A stretch of 64,000 nt of DNA from Streptosporangiales bacterium (lineage in GTDB: Bacteria; Actinomycetota; Actinomycetes; Streptosporangiales; WHST01), in the NCBI GenBank assembly GCA_009379825.1, contig WHTA01000026.1, positions 1 through 64,000 of the forward strand, read 5' to 3'. The translations under genes were made by a program, and so were the position numbers. Positions 26,647-35,360 of this stretch are shown here, one piece after another (the first letter of the stretch is position 1; each line of letters begins with the position of its first letter). The notes under the pieces were generated by a model. It did not search any database. It was not told where the DNA came from and saw only the letters and a program-made list of their open reading frames with translations.

Positions 26647-28277
26647 CCGCGTTCCCCCAGCAGTTCGGACATCCGCGCCGCGGGCGTGAGGACGTCGGGA
26701 TCGGTGCGTACGGCGAGCACTCGCGGCCGGTCGAAGTCCTTCGCGGCAGCGAGCTGTTCGTCCAACTCGTCGGCGGTGTTCACGGTCGCGGCCTCGGCGC
26801 CCAACGCACGCGCGTACCCGGCCACATCCACCGGGCCGATGTCCACCGCGCTCGGCCGACCGTTCGCACGTGCCTGGTGCAGCGCGATGGTGCCGTACAA
26901 GCCGTTCTGGAACACGATCGTCAGCACCGGAGCGCCCATCCGACTTGCGGTCTCCAGCTCCTGACCGGTCATCAGGAAACCACCGTCGCCGCAGAGCGCG
27001 ACGGCGTTGCGGTGCGGCTCGGCGAGCGCGGCGCCGATCGCCGCGGGCAGGCCGTACCCCATGGCACCCGAGGTGGGCGCGAGCTGCGTTCGTGCGTGCT
27101 CGAACCGCCAGTAGCTGTGGCCGAACACCGAGAAGTTGCCGGCGTCGCTGGTGAGCACGACGTCGTCCGGCAGTTGCCTGTGCATCGCGGCAACCACCTG
27201 CGCGGGGTGGACGCCGTGCTCCGTGGTGTAGCCGTCAGGGTCGGAGAGGTCGAGGTACGTACGGTGCGCGCGCGTCCAGTCGCGGCGGTGCGGCTCGACC
27301 GGGCGGTCGAGCAGCGCGTCGGCGAACGCCTCGACGGTGGCGACGACACCCCGCTCGACCGGCACGACCGCGCCGATCGACTCGGCGGCGACGTCCACCT
27401 GGATCACCCGCGCGCCGGGTGCGGGCAGTGCATAGGCCTGGGTGGTGATCTCGCTGAGCCGGCAGCCGAGCGCCAGCACCAGGTCCGCGGCGCGCAGCGG
27501 CTCCAGCAGCGGCGGCGGCGTGCCGAGGCCGAGGTGGCCGAGGTAGTTCTGGTGGCTGTTCGGGAACGCGTCCTGCCGCCTGAAGCCGGCATAGACGCCC
27601 AGGCCGTACGCCTCGGCCAGCCGGACAAGCGGATCGTGCAGGTCGTGTGCGCCGCGGCCGAGGATGGCGACCGGACGCTCGGCGTCCGCCAGTGCGGCGG
27701 CGACAGCGGTGACCTCCGCCGGCGACGGACGCGGCGACGGCGGCGTGGGTACCGGGACGGCGGCTGGCGGGCACTCACCCGCGAGCACGTCGGCAGGGAA
27801 CGCCACCATCGCAGGACCTGGCCGCCCGAGGGTGCTGCGCCGCAGCGCCTCCCCGACGGTCGCCGCGGCGCGGTCGGCGCGGGTGACCGTCGTCGCGTAC
27901 GTGGTGATCTCGGCGAAGAACCGCGGCAGGTCGACCTCTTGGAACGCCTCCTTGCCGAGGTGCGGCGTCTCGACCTGGCCGAGCAGCACCAGCATCGGGG
28001 TGGAGTCCTGTCGCGCGGTGTGCACACCGATGGCCAGGTTCGATGCCCCGACGGCGCGGGTGCCGAGCGCTACCGCCGGCCGGCCGGTGAGCTTGCCCTC
28101 CGCCTCGGCCATGAACGCGGCACCGGACTCGTGCCTGGTGGAGACGAGCGTGATGTCCGGGTGCCGGTGCGCCGCGTCGATCAGTTCGAGGAAGCTCTCA
28201 CCAGGCACGGTGTAGAAGCGCCGCACGCCGGCGGCGGCGAGCAGCTCGACGACCGCGTCGCCTGCGTTGCCCGTCAT
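26643..28277 (-). CDS. thiamine-pyrophosphate-dependent enzyme, acetolactate-synthase/decarboxylase type
   Basis: A 544-residue TPP enzyme with the three classic domains. The N-terminal PYR domain carries the activating glutamate in STRHESGAAFMAEAEGK, the middle domain has ALGCRLSEITTQAY, and the C-terminal PP domain has LCGDGGFLMTGQELET and IVFQNGLYG, the GDG-(N) Mg-TPP motif. Similar to catabolic acetolactate synthases, benzoylformate decarboxylases and related 2-oxo-acid lyases; the substrate is not determined. It overlaps the GntR gene and the enolase-superfamily gene by 4 nt each, the second gene of the operon. Confidence 0.88.
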   Translation of the reverse strand: MTGNAGDAVVELLAAAGVRRFYTVPGESFLELIDAAHRHPDITLVSTRHESGAAFMAEAEGKLTGRPAVALGTRAVGASNLAIGVHTARQDSTPMLVLLGQVETPHLGKEAFQEVDLPRFFAEITTYATTVTRADRAAATVGEALRRSTLGRPGPAMVAFPADVLAGECPPAAVPVPTPPSPRPSPAEVTAVAAALADAERPVAILGRGAHDLHDPLVRLAEAYGLGVYAGFRRQDAFPNSHQNYLGHLGLGTPPPLLEPLRAADLVLALGCRLSEITTQAYALPAPGARVIQVDVAAESIGAVVPVERGVVATVEAFADALLDRPVEPHRRDWTRAHRTYLDLSDPDGYTTEHGVHPAQVVAAMHRQLPDDVVLTSDAGNFSVFGHSYWRFEHARTQLAPTSGAMGYGLPAAIGAALAEPHRNAVALCGDGGFLMTGQELETASRMGAPVLTIVFQNGLYGTIALHQARANGRPSAVDIGPVDVAGYARALGAEAATVNTADELDEQLAAAKDFDRPRVLAVRTDPDVLTPAARMSELLGERG

Positions 28278-28954
28278 CCGTCCTCCCCGGTGTCCTCGCT
28301 GGCGAGCCGGCGGTAGACGCCGTTGATGTGGTCGCGCGCGGCGGCCAGCAGCCCGGCCACGTCACCACCGCGCAGCGCCTCCAGGAAGCGCCGGTGCTCG
28401 TCGTTGGCGCGGCGGGCCTGCACGACCGAGCGCCCCTGGTACAGCCGGGCGAGCTGCGCGTGCACCTTCAGGTCGTCGTAGGCGTCCAGCAGGAACGGGT
28501 TCCTGCAGGCCGCGACGGTGAGCCGGTGGAACCGCGCATCCAGCTCGTTGAACTCGCGCACGTCGAGCTCGTCGGCCGCGGCCAGCTCGTCCAGCTGTCC
28601 GGTGATCGCGTCGAGCTCCGTCAGCTCGGCCGCGGTGATCTGGTCGGCTGCGCGCTCCAGCGCCCCGCACTCGATGACCTCGCGACCGTCGAGCAGCTGC
28701 CGCAGCCCCGTCTCGTCGAGCAGCGGAGTGACGGTGAACCCGCGGTACGGCTCCGCGCTCACCAGCCGCTCAGACGCCAGCCGGTTCAACGCCTCCCGCA
28801 GGGGTGTGTGGCTGACGCCGACATCCTGCGCGAGGCGGTCGATGTTGAGCCGCTCGCCCGGTGGGAGCTGCAGATCGATGATCCGCGAGCGCAGCAGGCC
28901 GTACACCCGGTCGGCCAACGCGTCGCGCGACAGAGGCGTCGCCTGACGATTCAT
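28274..28954 (-). CDS. GntR-family transcriptional regulator, FCD type
   Basis: A 226-residue regulator with an N-terminal winged helix (RVYGLLRSRIIDLQLPPGER, DVGVSHTPLREALNRLASE) and a helical FCD effector domain that includes the metal/ligand motif EFNELDARFHRLTV. Members sense organic acids and sugar acids and usually repress catabolic genes. It is the first gene of the operon ending in the TRAP permease. The start overlaps a promoter with a TTGACA -35 and a palindrome, indicating autoregulation and probably a leaderless message. Confidence 0.92.
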   Translation of the reverse strand: MNRQATPLSRDALADRVYGLLRSRIIDLQLPPGERLNIDRLAQDVGVSHTPLREALNRLASERLVSAEPYRGFTVTPLLDETGLRQLLDGREVIECGALERAADQITAAELTELDAITGQLDELAAADELDVREFNELDARFHRLTVAACRNPFLLDAYDDLKVHAQLARLYQGRSVVQARRANDEHRRFLEALRGGDVAGLLAAARDHINGVYRRLASEDTGEDG

Positions 28955-28957
28955 GGA

Positions 28958-28990
28958 TCCTATATGATCTAGGAACTAAGATCTTGTCAA
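28958..28990 (-). promoter_or_regulatory. promoter and palindrome driving the GntR catabolic operon
   Basis: On the minus strand TTGACA (28990-28985) and TCATAT (28967-28962) are 17 nt apart, and the second ends 7 nt before the ATG at 28954, which suggests leaderless transcription. TCCTA-N7-TAGGA (28958-28974) is an inverted repeat covering the -10 region, a natural binding site for the GntR product. The TTGACA is a perfect consensus hexamer in a GC-rich setting; the -10 is weak. Confidence 0.55.
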
Positions 28991-29090
28991 GTGCGGCGAC
29001 CGTCCGGGAGCCGATGACCGACCGCGGCGGGCGGTTGCGCCCGTGGGGCAAGCTAGGGGTGATCATGCTTCCGACCAGAAGGCGCAGCCC

Positions 29091-30008
29091 ATGCGATTCG
29101 GCATCTCCATCCCGCAGCTGACGACCACGAACGCCTTCGACCCGGTCGCGTTCCGCACCTACCTCACCCGGGCGGAGGAGCTCGGCTTCGACAGCGCGTG
29201 GACAATGGAGCAGGTGCTCGGCGCCACCCCGTTCCTCGCGGCGAACGAGGTGCTGAGCCATGCGGCCGCCGTCACCGAGCGGCTCCGGCTGGGCTGCGTG
29301 GTCTACGTCGCTGCGCTGCACAACCCGGTGCACCTGGCGAAGACGCTGAGCACGCTCGACCAGCTCAGCCGGGGTCGGCTGGAGGCCGGCCTCGGCGTCG
29401 GGGCGCCGCGGGTGCAGTACTCCGCATACGAGGTCGACCCTGGCACCAGGGTGGCCAGGCTGACCGAGGGCCTGCGGCTGATGAAGGCGCTGTGGACGCA
29501 GGAGCGGGTGACGTTCGACGGTCGGTTCTGGCAGCTCGACGACGCCGGCATGGAGCCGAAGCCGTTCCAGCAGCCGCACCCGCCGGTCTGGTTCGGCGCC
29601 AGCCATCCGGACGCCCTGCGGCGCACCGCCCGCCTCGCCGACGGGTTCTTCGGCGCCGGCTCGTCCACCACCGACCAGTTCGTCGAGCAGGTGCCGGTCG
29701 TCCGGCGCCACCTCGCGGAGTTCGACCGCGACCCGGCGGAGTTCCGCATCGCGAAGCGCGTCTACATCGCGGTCGACGACGACGCCGACCGGGCCAGGCA
29801 GCGGATGGACGACGCACTGGTCGCGGTCTACGGCGAGTTCGGCAAGAGGCTCTCACCGGTCGCCGTCGTCGGTCCGCCGGACATCTGCGTGCGGGAGCTT
29901 GAACGGGTGCGCGAAGCCGGCGCCGAGCTGATCCTCGTCAACCCGCTGTTCGACTACGCCGAGCAGCTGGAGCGGCTCGCCGCCGACGTCCTCCCCCGCC
30001 TGGCCTGA
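29091..30008 (+). CDS. LLM-class flavin-dependent oxidoreductase
   Basis: A 305-residue luciferase-like monooxygenase-family protein. MRFGISIPQLTTTNAFDP starts the first barrel strand. EELGFDSAWTMEQ, RLRLGCVVYVAALHNPVHLAK, LSRGRLEAGLGVGAPRV and PPVWFGASHPDALRR are the usual barrel motifs for FMN or F420 cofactor binding. The substrate cannot be named. The start ATG at 29091 is used; an upstream GTG reading is not like the family. It is followed by an AlkZ-like gene three nt later. Confidence 0.88.
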   Translation: MRFGISIPQLTTTNAFDPVAFRTYLTRAEELGFDSAWTMEQVLGATPFLAANEVLSHAAAVTERLRLGCVVYVAALHNPVHLAKTLSTLDQLSRGRLEAGLGVGAPRVQYSAYEVDPGTRVARLTEGLRLMKALWTQERVTFDGRFWQLDDAGMEPKPFQQPHPPVWFGASHPDALRRTARLADGFFGAGSSTTDQFVEQVPVVRRHLAEFDRDPAEFRIAKRVYIAVDDDADRARQRMDDALVAVYGEFGKRLSPVAVVGPPDICVRELERVREAGAELILVNPLFDYAEQLERLAADVLPRLA

Positions 30009-30011
30009 CCG

Positions 30012-31092
30012 ATGCCGCCGACGATCACCGACGAGCAGCGCCGGGCACGGTTGGCCGTAAGGCACCGGCTCACGCCGCAGACGGCAGGCCGGTCGCCGGT
30101 CGACGCGGCCGAGGCCGTGCTCGCCCTGCACGCCACCGACCCGGCGTCGGTGTTCCTGTCGGCCAGGGCCCGCGGCAACGGCACTGCCGTCGAGGACGTC
30201 GAGCAGGCGCTGTACGTCGAGCGTTCTGTGGTCCGGATGCTCGGCATGCGCCGCACGATGTTCGTCACGCCCACCGACCTCGTGCCGGTCGTCCACGCCG
30301 CATGCACGAAAGCTGTCGCGGCGAAGGAACGTACGAAGCTGCTTGAGTTCGTGGCACAGACCGGCTTCACCACGTCACCGCAGCGCTGGTTGCGCCGCGT
30401 CGAGCGCGACACCCTCGACGCACTGCGTGCCCGCGGCGAGGCCACCGCCTCGGAGCTGACCGAGGACGTACCCGAGCTGGGCCGCAAGATCCTGGTCGGG
30501 AGCGGGAGGTGGCAGGCCGAGCAGGGGGCGGCCACCCGAGTGCTGTTCCTGCTCGCCGCCGACGGCGAGGCCATCCGCGGCCGGCCAAGGGGCTCGTGGC
30601 TGAGCACGCAGTACCGCTGGGCGTCGACGGACACGTGGCTGCCCACCGGCCCGCTGCCCGACCTCGACACCGACGCGGCCCGCAGCACACTGGCACGCCG
30701 CTGGCTGTGGGCATACGGGCCGGCCACCGAGGCGGACCTGAAGTGGTGGACGGGCTGGACCCTCACCCAGACCAGGCGAGCACTCGCCGGGCTCGACGTC
30801 GTCGAGGTCGAGCTGTCGAACGGCACCGGCTACCTGCTCGCGGACGACGTCGACCAGGTCGCCACCCCGCCACCGTGGGTCGCGCTGCTGCCCGCACTCG
30901 ACCCCACGGCGATGGGCTGGACCGGACGCGACTGGTTCCTCGGGCCGCACCGCGACGCGCTGTTCGACGACGTCGGGACGAGCGCTACCGACGCCGTGCA
31001 CGAGGCCGCCGGCGCGCTGCAGACGTGGCTCGGCCCCGCCCGCATCACGCCGCGCTTCCGCACCCCCGCTCGAGCGCGAGCTCACCACTTGA
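30012..31092 (+). CDS. AlkZ-like winged-helix DNA-glycosylase family protein, with an internal deletion and terminal frameshift
   Basis: This belongs to the AlkZ/YcaQ-like winged-helix family, which in studied members removes crosslinked or bulky bases. ITDEQRRARLAVRHRL, MLGMRRTMFVTP and ARRWLWAYGPATEADLKWW match. The reading then goes from DWFLGPHRDALFD directly to DVGTSATDAVHEAAGAL. Family members carry roughly 30-35 residues between these blocks (an NxGxxGPTxWWDGRxVGGW stretch), so an in-frame internal deletion is likely. Near the end, CGCACCCCCGCTCGAG holds one C more than needed for RTPLERELTT with TGA at 31090-31092; uncorrected, the frame runs on to 31205. Confidence 0.7.
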
Positions 31093-31133
31093 CCCGTCCA
31101 GGGAACCCCCGCCTCAGCAGGTGCAACACTAAC

Positions 31134-31162
31134 TTGACCGGGCGGTCAATCAAGCCTAACTT
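31134..31162 (+). promoter_or_regulatory. promoter with TetR-type palindromic operator upstream of the SPW gene
   Basis: TTGACCGGGCGGTCAA (31134-31149) is a perfect 7+2+7 palindrome of the form TTGACCG-N2-CGGTCAA, a typical TetR-family operator shape. Its left half serves as a -35 (TTGACC), with TAACTT (31157-31162) 17 nt downstream as a -10. A TetR gene lies two genes down, so repression of this promoter by it is likely. Confidence 0.65.
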
Positions 31163-31174
31163 GGGAGGCGTAGT

Positions 31175-31197
31175 GATCCGCCGGAGATCGACGGATC
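31175..31197 (+). ncRNA. 5' UTR hairpin upstream of the SPW gene
   Basis: GATCCGCCG and CGACGGATC pair with one mismatch around a GAGAT loop. It lies about 10 nt after the expected transcription start and 30 nt before the ATG at 31227. It could stabilise the message or affect initiation; nothing more is seen. Confidence 0.35.
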
Positions 31198-31226
31198 CCC
31201 TCTGAAACGAAGTGGGTGAGATCTCC

Positions 31227-31586
31227 ATGCGTAAGTGGACACGCTGGCAGGACTGGGCCGCCCTGGTGATCGGGGCGTACGCGATCCTGTCACCGATCTG
31301 GACTCCGACCACGGCAATGGCGACGACGTCGCTCGTCATCTTCGGTGTCCTTCTCGCGGCCGCAGCCCTGTGGTCACTGGCCGCTCCCGGCTTGGTCGCG
31401 TTGGAATGGATCCACGCCGCGCTCGGCGTCCTCGTGTTCATCTCGCCTTGGGCGCTGCTGTACTTCGGCGACACGACCGCCATGTCGTGGACCGCTTGGA
31501 TCGCCGGCGCACTCGCGGTCGTCGCCGGGCTGTGGGCCGTTCCGGCGAGCAGCAAGGCGCACGACAAGGCGGTCCCTCAGGGCTGA
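31227..31586 (+). CDS. SPW-repeat membrane protein
   Basis: A 119-residue protein with four predicted transmembrane helices, built of two related halves: WTRWQDWAALVIGAYAILSPIW and ALEWIHAALGVLVFISPWALLYF. Each holds the SPW motif (ILSPIW and FISPWA). Family function is unknown; members are common near cell-envelope genes and vitamin K epoxide reductase-like proteins in actinobacteria. A GTG at 31212 is an alternative start, but MRKWTRWQDW is the usual beginning. The gene has its own promoter with a TetR-type palindrome and is followed by the TetR gene after 106 nt. Confidence 0.85.
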   Translation: MRKWTRWQDWAALVIGAYAILSPIWTPTTAMATTSLVIFGVLLAAAALWSLAAPGLVALEWIHAALGVLVFISPWALLYFGDTTAMSWTAWIAGALAVVAGLWAVPASSKAHDKAVPQG

Positions 31587-31692
31587 CTCCGCTTGCGGAT
31601 GACCGCGGGCAGCCGCGATCATCGGCCGGTAGCACGCGGGTCGGTGGGTCACTTGGCCCCCGACCCGCTCATCCCACGGCGGCGGAGGCGGC

Positions 31693-32292
31693 ATGAAGGT
31701 CACGGCGAAGCGTGCGAAGAAGGACAAGGCCGCCGAGATCGCTGCCCGGGAACGCATCCTGGACGCCGCCGAGGAGATGTTCGCCGCCGGCGGCTTCGCC
31801 GCGACACCCACGGCACGTATCGCGCACGCGGCACACACGCCCAAGGGCCTGCTGTTCTACTACTTCCCCAAGAAGATCGACATCCTGCTCACCCTGCTTC
31901 GCGAACGGCTGCCGGCGGCACCGCTGTGTCAGCTGGACGGACTCGCCCAGCCCGGCGACATCACCGGGTCGCTGCGACGCCTCGCCACCAGGCTCGACCT
32001 CGGGCGCCACGAGTCGGTCGTGCTTCGCGCAGTGCTGATGCGTGAGGTGGACACCCATCCGGACGTGCAGGGCCACCTGCGCTGGCTGGCCAAGGGACTC
32101 ATCGACCTCACCGAGGCAGTACTCGACGCCGCTTCGGGCAAGCCGCTCGACCCGTCCCGGCGCAGGGACGCCGCGGAGACGTACGTCTCGGTGATGCTGT
32201 TCGAGGCGAACTCACGGCGGTTCGACGGCCCGCAGCCGGACCTACACGCGGCAGCACGCATCGTCGCCGCCGGGCTCGGGTCCACCGGATGA
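31693..32292 (+). CDS. TetR-family transcriptional regulator
   Basis: A 199-residue regulator with the N-terminal TetR DNA-binding domain: RERILDAAEEMFAAGGF followed by HAAHTPKGLLFYYFPKKIDIL, where YYFxxKxxIL is the recognition-helix signature. The C-terminal ligand domain is not assignable. It starts after a lysine-rich lead. The TTGACCG-N2-CGGTCAA palindrome upstream of the SPW gene is the best candidate operator. It overlaps the ACT-protein gene by 4 nt. Confidence 0.9.
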   Translation: MKVTAKRAKKDKAAEIAARERILDAAEEMFAAGGFAATPTARIAHAAHTPKGLLFYYFPKKIDILLTLLRERLPAAPLCQLDGLAQPGDITGSLRRLATRLDLGRHESVVLRAVLMREVDTHPDVQGHLRWLAKGLIDLTEAVLDAASGKPLDPSRRRDAAETYVSVMLFEANSRRFDGPQPDLHAAARIVAAGLGSTG

Positions 32293-32672
32293 CGGTGACG
32301 CTCGACGTGCTCGCGGACGAGCTCGCGGTGTGCCGGCTGCCTGCGGACGCGGCAGTCGCGGTGCCACCGGCGCCTGCCGCGCTGTACTCCGTCACCCGCA
32401 CCGCGGACGAGGTGTCCGTCGTGTGCCCGGCGACGCTGGCGCCGGCGGCAAGCACGGTGGAAGCAGGGTGGCGCGCACTGCGGGTACGCGGGCCGCTCGA
32501 CTTCACGCTCACCGGCGTGCTCGCCGCGATCGCCGACCCGCTGGCCGCCGCCGGCATCCCGATCTTCGCGCTCTCGACGTACGACACCGACTACGTGCTC
32601 GTGGCCGCGGCCGACCTGCCGGCAACCGTCGACACCCTGCGCGCCGCCGGCCACACGGTCGACGCGTCCTAG
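32289..32672 (+). CDS. ACT-domain protein (CASTOR/ACT_7-like)
   Basis: A 127-residue protein with a C-terminal ACT-like amino-acid-binding domain (FTLTGVLAAIADPLAAAGIPIFALSTY followed by DYVLVAAADL), resembling the ACT_7 group related to eukaryotic CASTOR arginine sensors. The N-terminal half includes AALYSVTRTADEVSVVC, a degenerate first ACT repeat. No enzyme domain is attached, so it probably binds an amino acid in a regulatory role. Its start overlaps the TetR stop (ATGA), and its stop shares bases with the convergent esterase stop at 32669-32672. Confidence 0.78.
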   Translation: MTVTLDVLADELAVCRLPADAAVAVPPAPAALYSVTRTADEVSVVCPATLAPAASTVEAGWRALRVRGPLDFTLTGVLAAIADPLAAAGIPIFALSTYDTDYVLVAAADLPATVDTLRAAGHTVDAS

Positions 32673-33643
32673 CGGCCGAGCACCTCGCGCACGAAGGCGA
32701 GCTTCTTCACCTCGTGGAAGGCTTCGCCACCCTCGTGCTCGTTGTACGGGTACACCTCGATGTCGCGCGGCCCACCGTACGCGTTGTAGGCGGCGAACAC
32801 TGTCGACGGCGGGCAGATCTCGTCCATCAGGCCGACGGAGAACAACGCCGGTGCGGTCGCGGCGGGCGCCAGGTTGACGCCGTCGAAGTACGCCAGTGTG
32901 CGGAAGACCCGGTCGACGTGGTCACGGTGCACCTTCAGGTAGCGGCGGATCTCGGCGTACGGGTCGCTGTCGACGAGCTCGACGGCACGGCGGAAGTCGC
33001 AGAGGAACGGTACGTCGGGCAGCGCCGCCCGCACGTCGTTGCGCAGGGCGGCCACGGCCAGCGTGATGCCGCCGCCCTGACTGCCACCGGTGACCACTAC
33101 GTTCGCGACGTCCACCGCAGGGTGCTCGCCCACGGCATCGACCGCACGGACGGCGTCGACGAAGACCCTGCGGTAGTAGTACGTCTCCCGGTCGAGGATG
33201 CCGCGCGTCATGAAGCCGGGATGGTGGGCGTTCGCGCCCGACGGCTCGGGGTCGCCGGTGTCGCCCGGCGTGCCGGCACTGCCCTGTCCCCTGGTGTCCA
33301 TCACGAAGTGCGCGTAGCCCGCCTGCGCCCACAACGTGTTCTGGTGGGCGAGGCCACGGCCGCTGCCGTAACCGATGTACTGCACCACGACGGGCAACGG
33401 CACAGCTGCACCTGCCGGCACGTGCAGCCACCCGTGCACCGGCTGGCCGTCCCAGCCGGCGAACCGCACGTCGAAGGTGTCAAGCAACCGCAGGCCGGTG
33501 TCGTGCGGCGTCCACGAGACGTCGATCGGGTGGCCGCGCACCGATTGCAACGAAGCGCTCCAGAACGCGTCGAAATCGCCCGGTCGCTCGACCTTCGACC
33601 GGTACGCACGGAGCTCGTCCAGACCGAGATCGAAATGTGGCAC
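32669..33643 (-). CDS. acetylxylan esterase/cephalosporin-C deacetylase family (CE7)
   Basis: A 324-residue alpha/beta hydrolase of carbohydrate esterase family 7, which removes acetyl groups from small acetylated xylo-oligosaccharides and cephalosporin C. The catalytic triad is visible as S188 (TGGSQGGG), D274 (GLMDEICPP) and H303 (NEHEGG). RGQGSAG and the Tyr near the oxyanion turn (QYIGYGSG) are also family features. There is no signal peptide, so it is cytoplasmic, as expected for CE7. It lies between the ACT gene (converging) and the antiporter operon on the same strand, 16 nt downstream of it. Confidence 0.92.
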   Translation of the reverse strand: MPHFDLGLDELRAYRSKVERPGDFDAFWSASLQSVRGHPIDVSWTPHDTGLRLLDTFDVRFAGWDGQPVHGWLHVPAGAAVPLPVVVQYIGYGSGRGLAHQNTLWAQAGYAHFVMDTRGQGSAGTPGDTGDPEPSGANAHHPGFMTRGILDRETYYYRRVFVDAVRAVDAVGEHPAVDVANVVVTGGSQGGGITLAVAALRNDVRAALPDVPFLCDFRRAVELVDSDPYAEIRRYLKVHRDHVDRVFRTLAYFDGVNLAPAATAPALFSVGLMDEICPPSTVFAAYNAYGGPRDIEVYPYNEHEGGEAFHEVKKLAFVREVLGR

Positions 33644-33659
33644 CGGAACCTCCAGGAAG

Positions 33660-35360
33660 CTAGCCCACTACCGAACGCAGGAACGAAGCCAACAGCACCA
33701 AGCCGAGCAACAGCACGACCAACCACACCATCGCGCTCGTCGACCATGCACTGTTGAGCACTCCGCCGGAGTGCAGCGGCCGGGCCAACGCGACGACGGT
33801 GCGTTTCGCTACCGGCACCAGGCTGACGGCGAGCCGGTCACGGGCCCACGCCACGCCGCGCACGGAGCCCCGCCAGGCCGCCGGCCACAGCTTCCGGTAG
33901 ACCGCGTCCGCGTCCAGGTTCACCGAGCGCAGCTCCGGTGGGTACAGGCCGGTGCGCATGAGGACGGTGAACGCGAGTGACGCGAGCACGAGCAGCTGGA
34001 GCTGGTTGACGACGTGCGCCGTCGTGTAGGGCACGTAGTCGACCGGGTACGGCAGGATGCCGTACAGCAGGTCGGGTGCCACACCGATGCCGATGCAGAT
34101 GAGTGCCGCGATGCCCATGGCGACGCGCATGTTGATCGGCGCTTCGTCGACGCGGTAGCCGCGGTCGTGCGCGAAGAACGCGAAGAACGGGATCTTGATA
34201 CCGGCGTGGTGGAAGACACCGGCCGAGGCGAACAGCAGCAGCCCCCAGATGACCGTGCGGTGGTCCTCGGCCACCGCCTGCATGATCATCGACTTGGTCG
34301 CGAACCCGGAGAAGAGCGGGAACGCGGAGATCGACGCCGCACCGATCATGCACAGCACGGTCGTCTGGGGCATGGACTTGTAGAGACCGCCTAGCTCCGA
34401 ACCCTTCACCGTTCCGGTGCGTAGCAGCACCGCACCCATGCTCATGAAGAGCAGACCCTTGAAGATGACGTCAGCAAAGGCGTGTGCCGCGGCGCCGTTG
34501 ATGCCCAGCGCGCCACCCATGCCGACGCCGACGACCATGAAGCCGAGCTGGTTGATCATGCTGTACGCGAGCACGCGTCGCAGGTCGTTCTCGATCACCG
34601 CGAAGAAGATCGGGAAGCAGGTCATGATCGCGCCGACCACGATGAGCAGCTCGGTGCCCGGGAAACCACGGGCCAGCGCGTAGATCGCGAACTTGGTGGT
34701 GAACGCGGAAAGCACCACGGTGCCGATGACCGTGGCCTCCGGGTACGTGTCCTGCAGCCACGAGTGCAGCACGGGGAACGCGCACTTGATCCCGATCGCA
34801 AGCAGGATCAGCACGCCGCCGGTGTTGTCGACACCGATGGCGTCGAACTGCAGGTCGTAGCCGGCGTTGAGCCGCACGATGATGCCGGCGAGCATCAACA
34901 GCCCGGACAACACCTGCGCGGCGAGGTACCTGACGCCCGCGCGGAAGCTGCGTTCGTTGCGCCGCGCCCAGATGAGGAAGACCGACGAGAGCCCGGCGAG
35001 CTCCCAGAACACGAACATGGTGACCATGTCGCCGGCGAGTGCACCACCGACCGCGGAGCCCGCGTACACCAACGTGGACACCTGCTGCACCGTGTCACGG
35101 ACGTGCAGCGAGTAGATCACGCACAACAGTGCGGCGATGAGGAAGACCGTCGCGAAGACGCGGCCGAGCGCGTCCACCCGCAGGGGTTCCAACGTCATCC
35201 CGAGCAGCTCGAGCTCGCCCGCGCTCCCCTCCGGCAGCGTCCAGAGCAACGCCATGCCGGCGACAGGGAGCACGAGCATCCACGCACCGCGGAGCCAGCG
35301 CCGCAGCAGCGGCACGGGGATGGCTCCGAGGATGAGCAGGAGCGCGGGATTACTCGTCAT
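33660..35360 (-). CDS. Mrp-type antiporter subunit, third MrpD/NuoN-like protein
   Basis: A 566-residue multi-helix membrane protein of the proton-conducting subunit family shared by Mrp antiporters and complex I. The key helix-5 glutamate is in FVFWELAGLSS, the helix-7 lysine in AIGIKCAFPVLHSWL, and the discontinuous helix region in QDTYPEATVIGTVVLSA. IENDLRRVLAYSMINQLGFM is a further signature. It has an extra C-terminal hydrophilic region and two final helices. It is the last gene of the antiporter operon and overlaps the 95-residue membrane protein by 11 nt. Confidence 0.9.
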   Translation of the reverse strand: MTSNPALLLILGAIPVPLLRRWLRGAWMLVLPVAGMALLWTLPEGSAGELELLGMTLEPLRVDALGRVFATVFLIAALLCVIYSLHVRDTVQQVSTLVYAGSAVGGALAGDMVTMFVFWELAGLSSVFLIWARRNERSFRAGVRYLAAQVLSGLLMLAGIIVRLNAGYDLQFDAIGVDNTGGVLILLAIGIKCAFPVLHSWLQDTYPEATVIGTVVLSAFTTKFAIYALARGFPGTELLIVVGAIMTCFPIFFAVIENDLRRVLAYSMINQLGFMVVGVGMGGALGINGAAAHAFADVIFKGLLFMSMGAVLLRTGTVKGSELGGLYKSMPQTTVLCMIGAASISAFPLFSGFATKSMIMQAVAEDHRTVIWGLLLFASAGVFHHAGIKIPFFAFFAHDRGYRVDEAPINMRVAMGIAALICIGIGVAPDLLYGILPYPVDYVPYTTAHVVNQLQLLVLASLAFTVLMRTGLYPPELRSVNLDADAVYRKLWPAAWRGSVRGVAWARDRLAVSLVPVAKRTVVALARPLHSGGVLNSAWSTSAMVWLVVLLLGLVLLASFLRSVVG

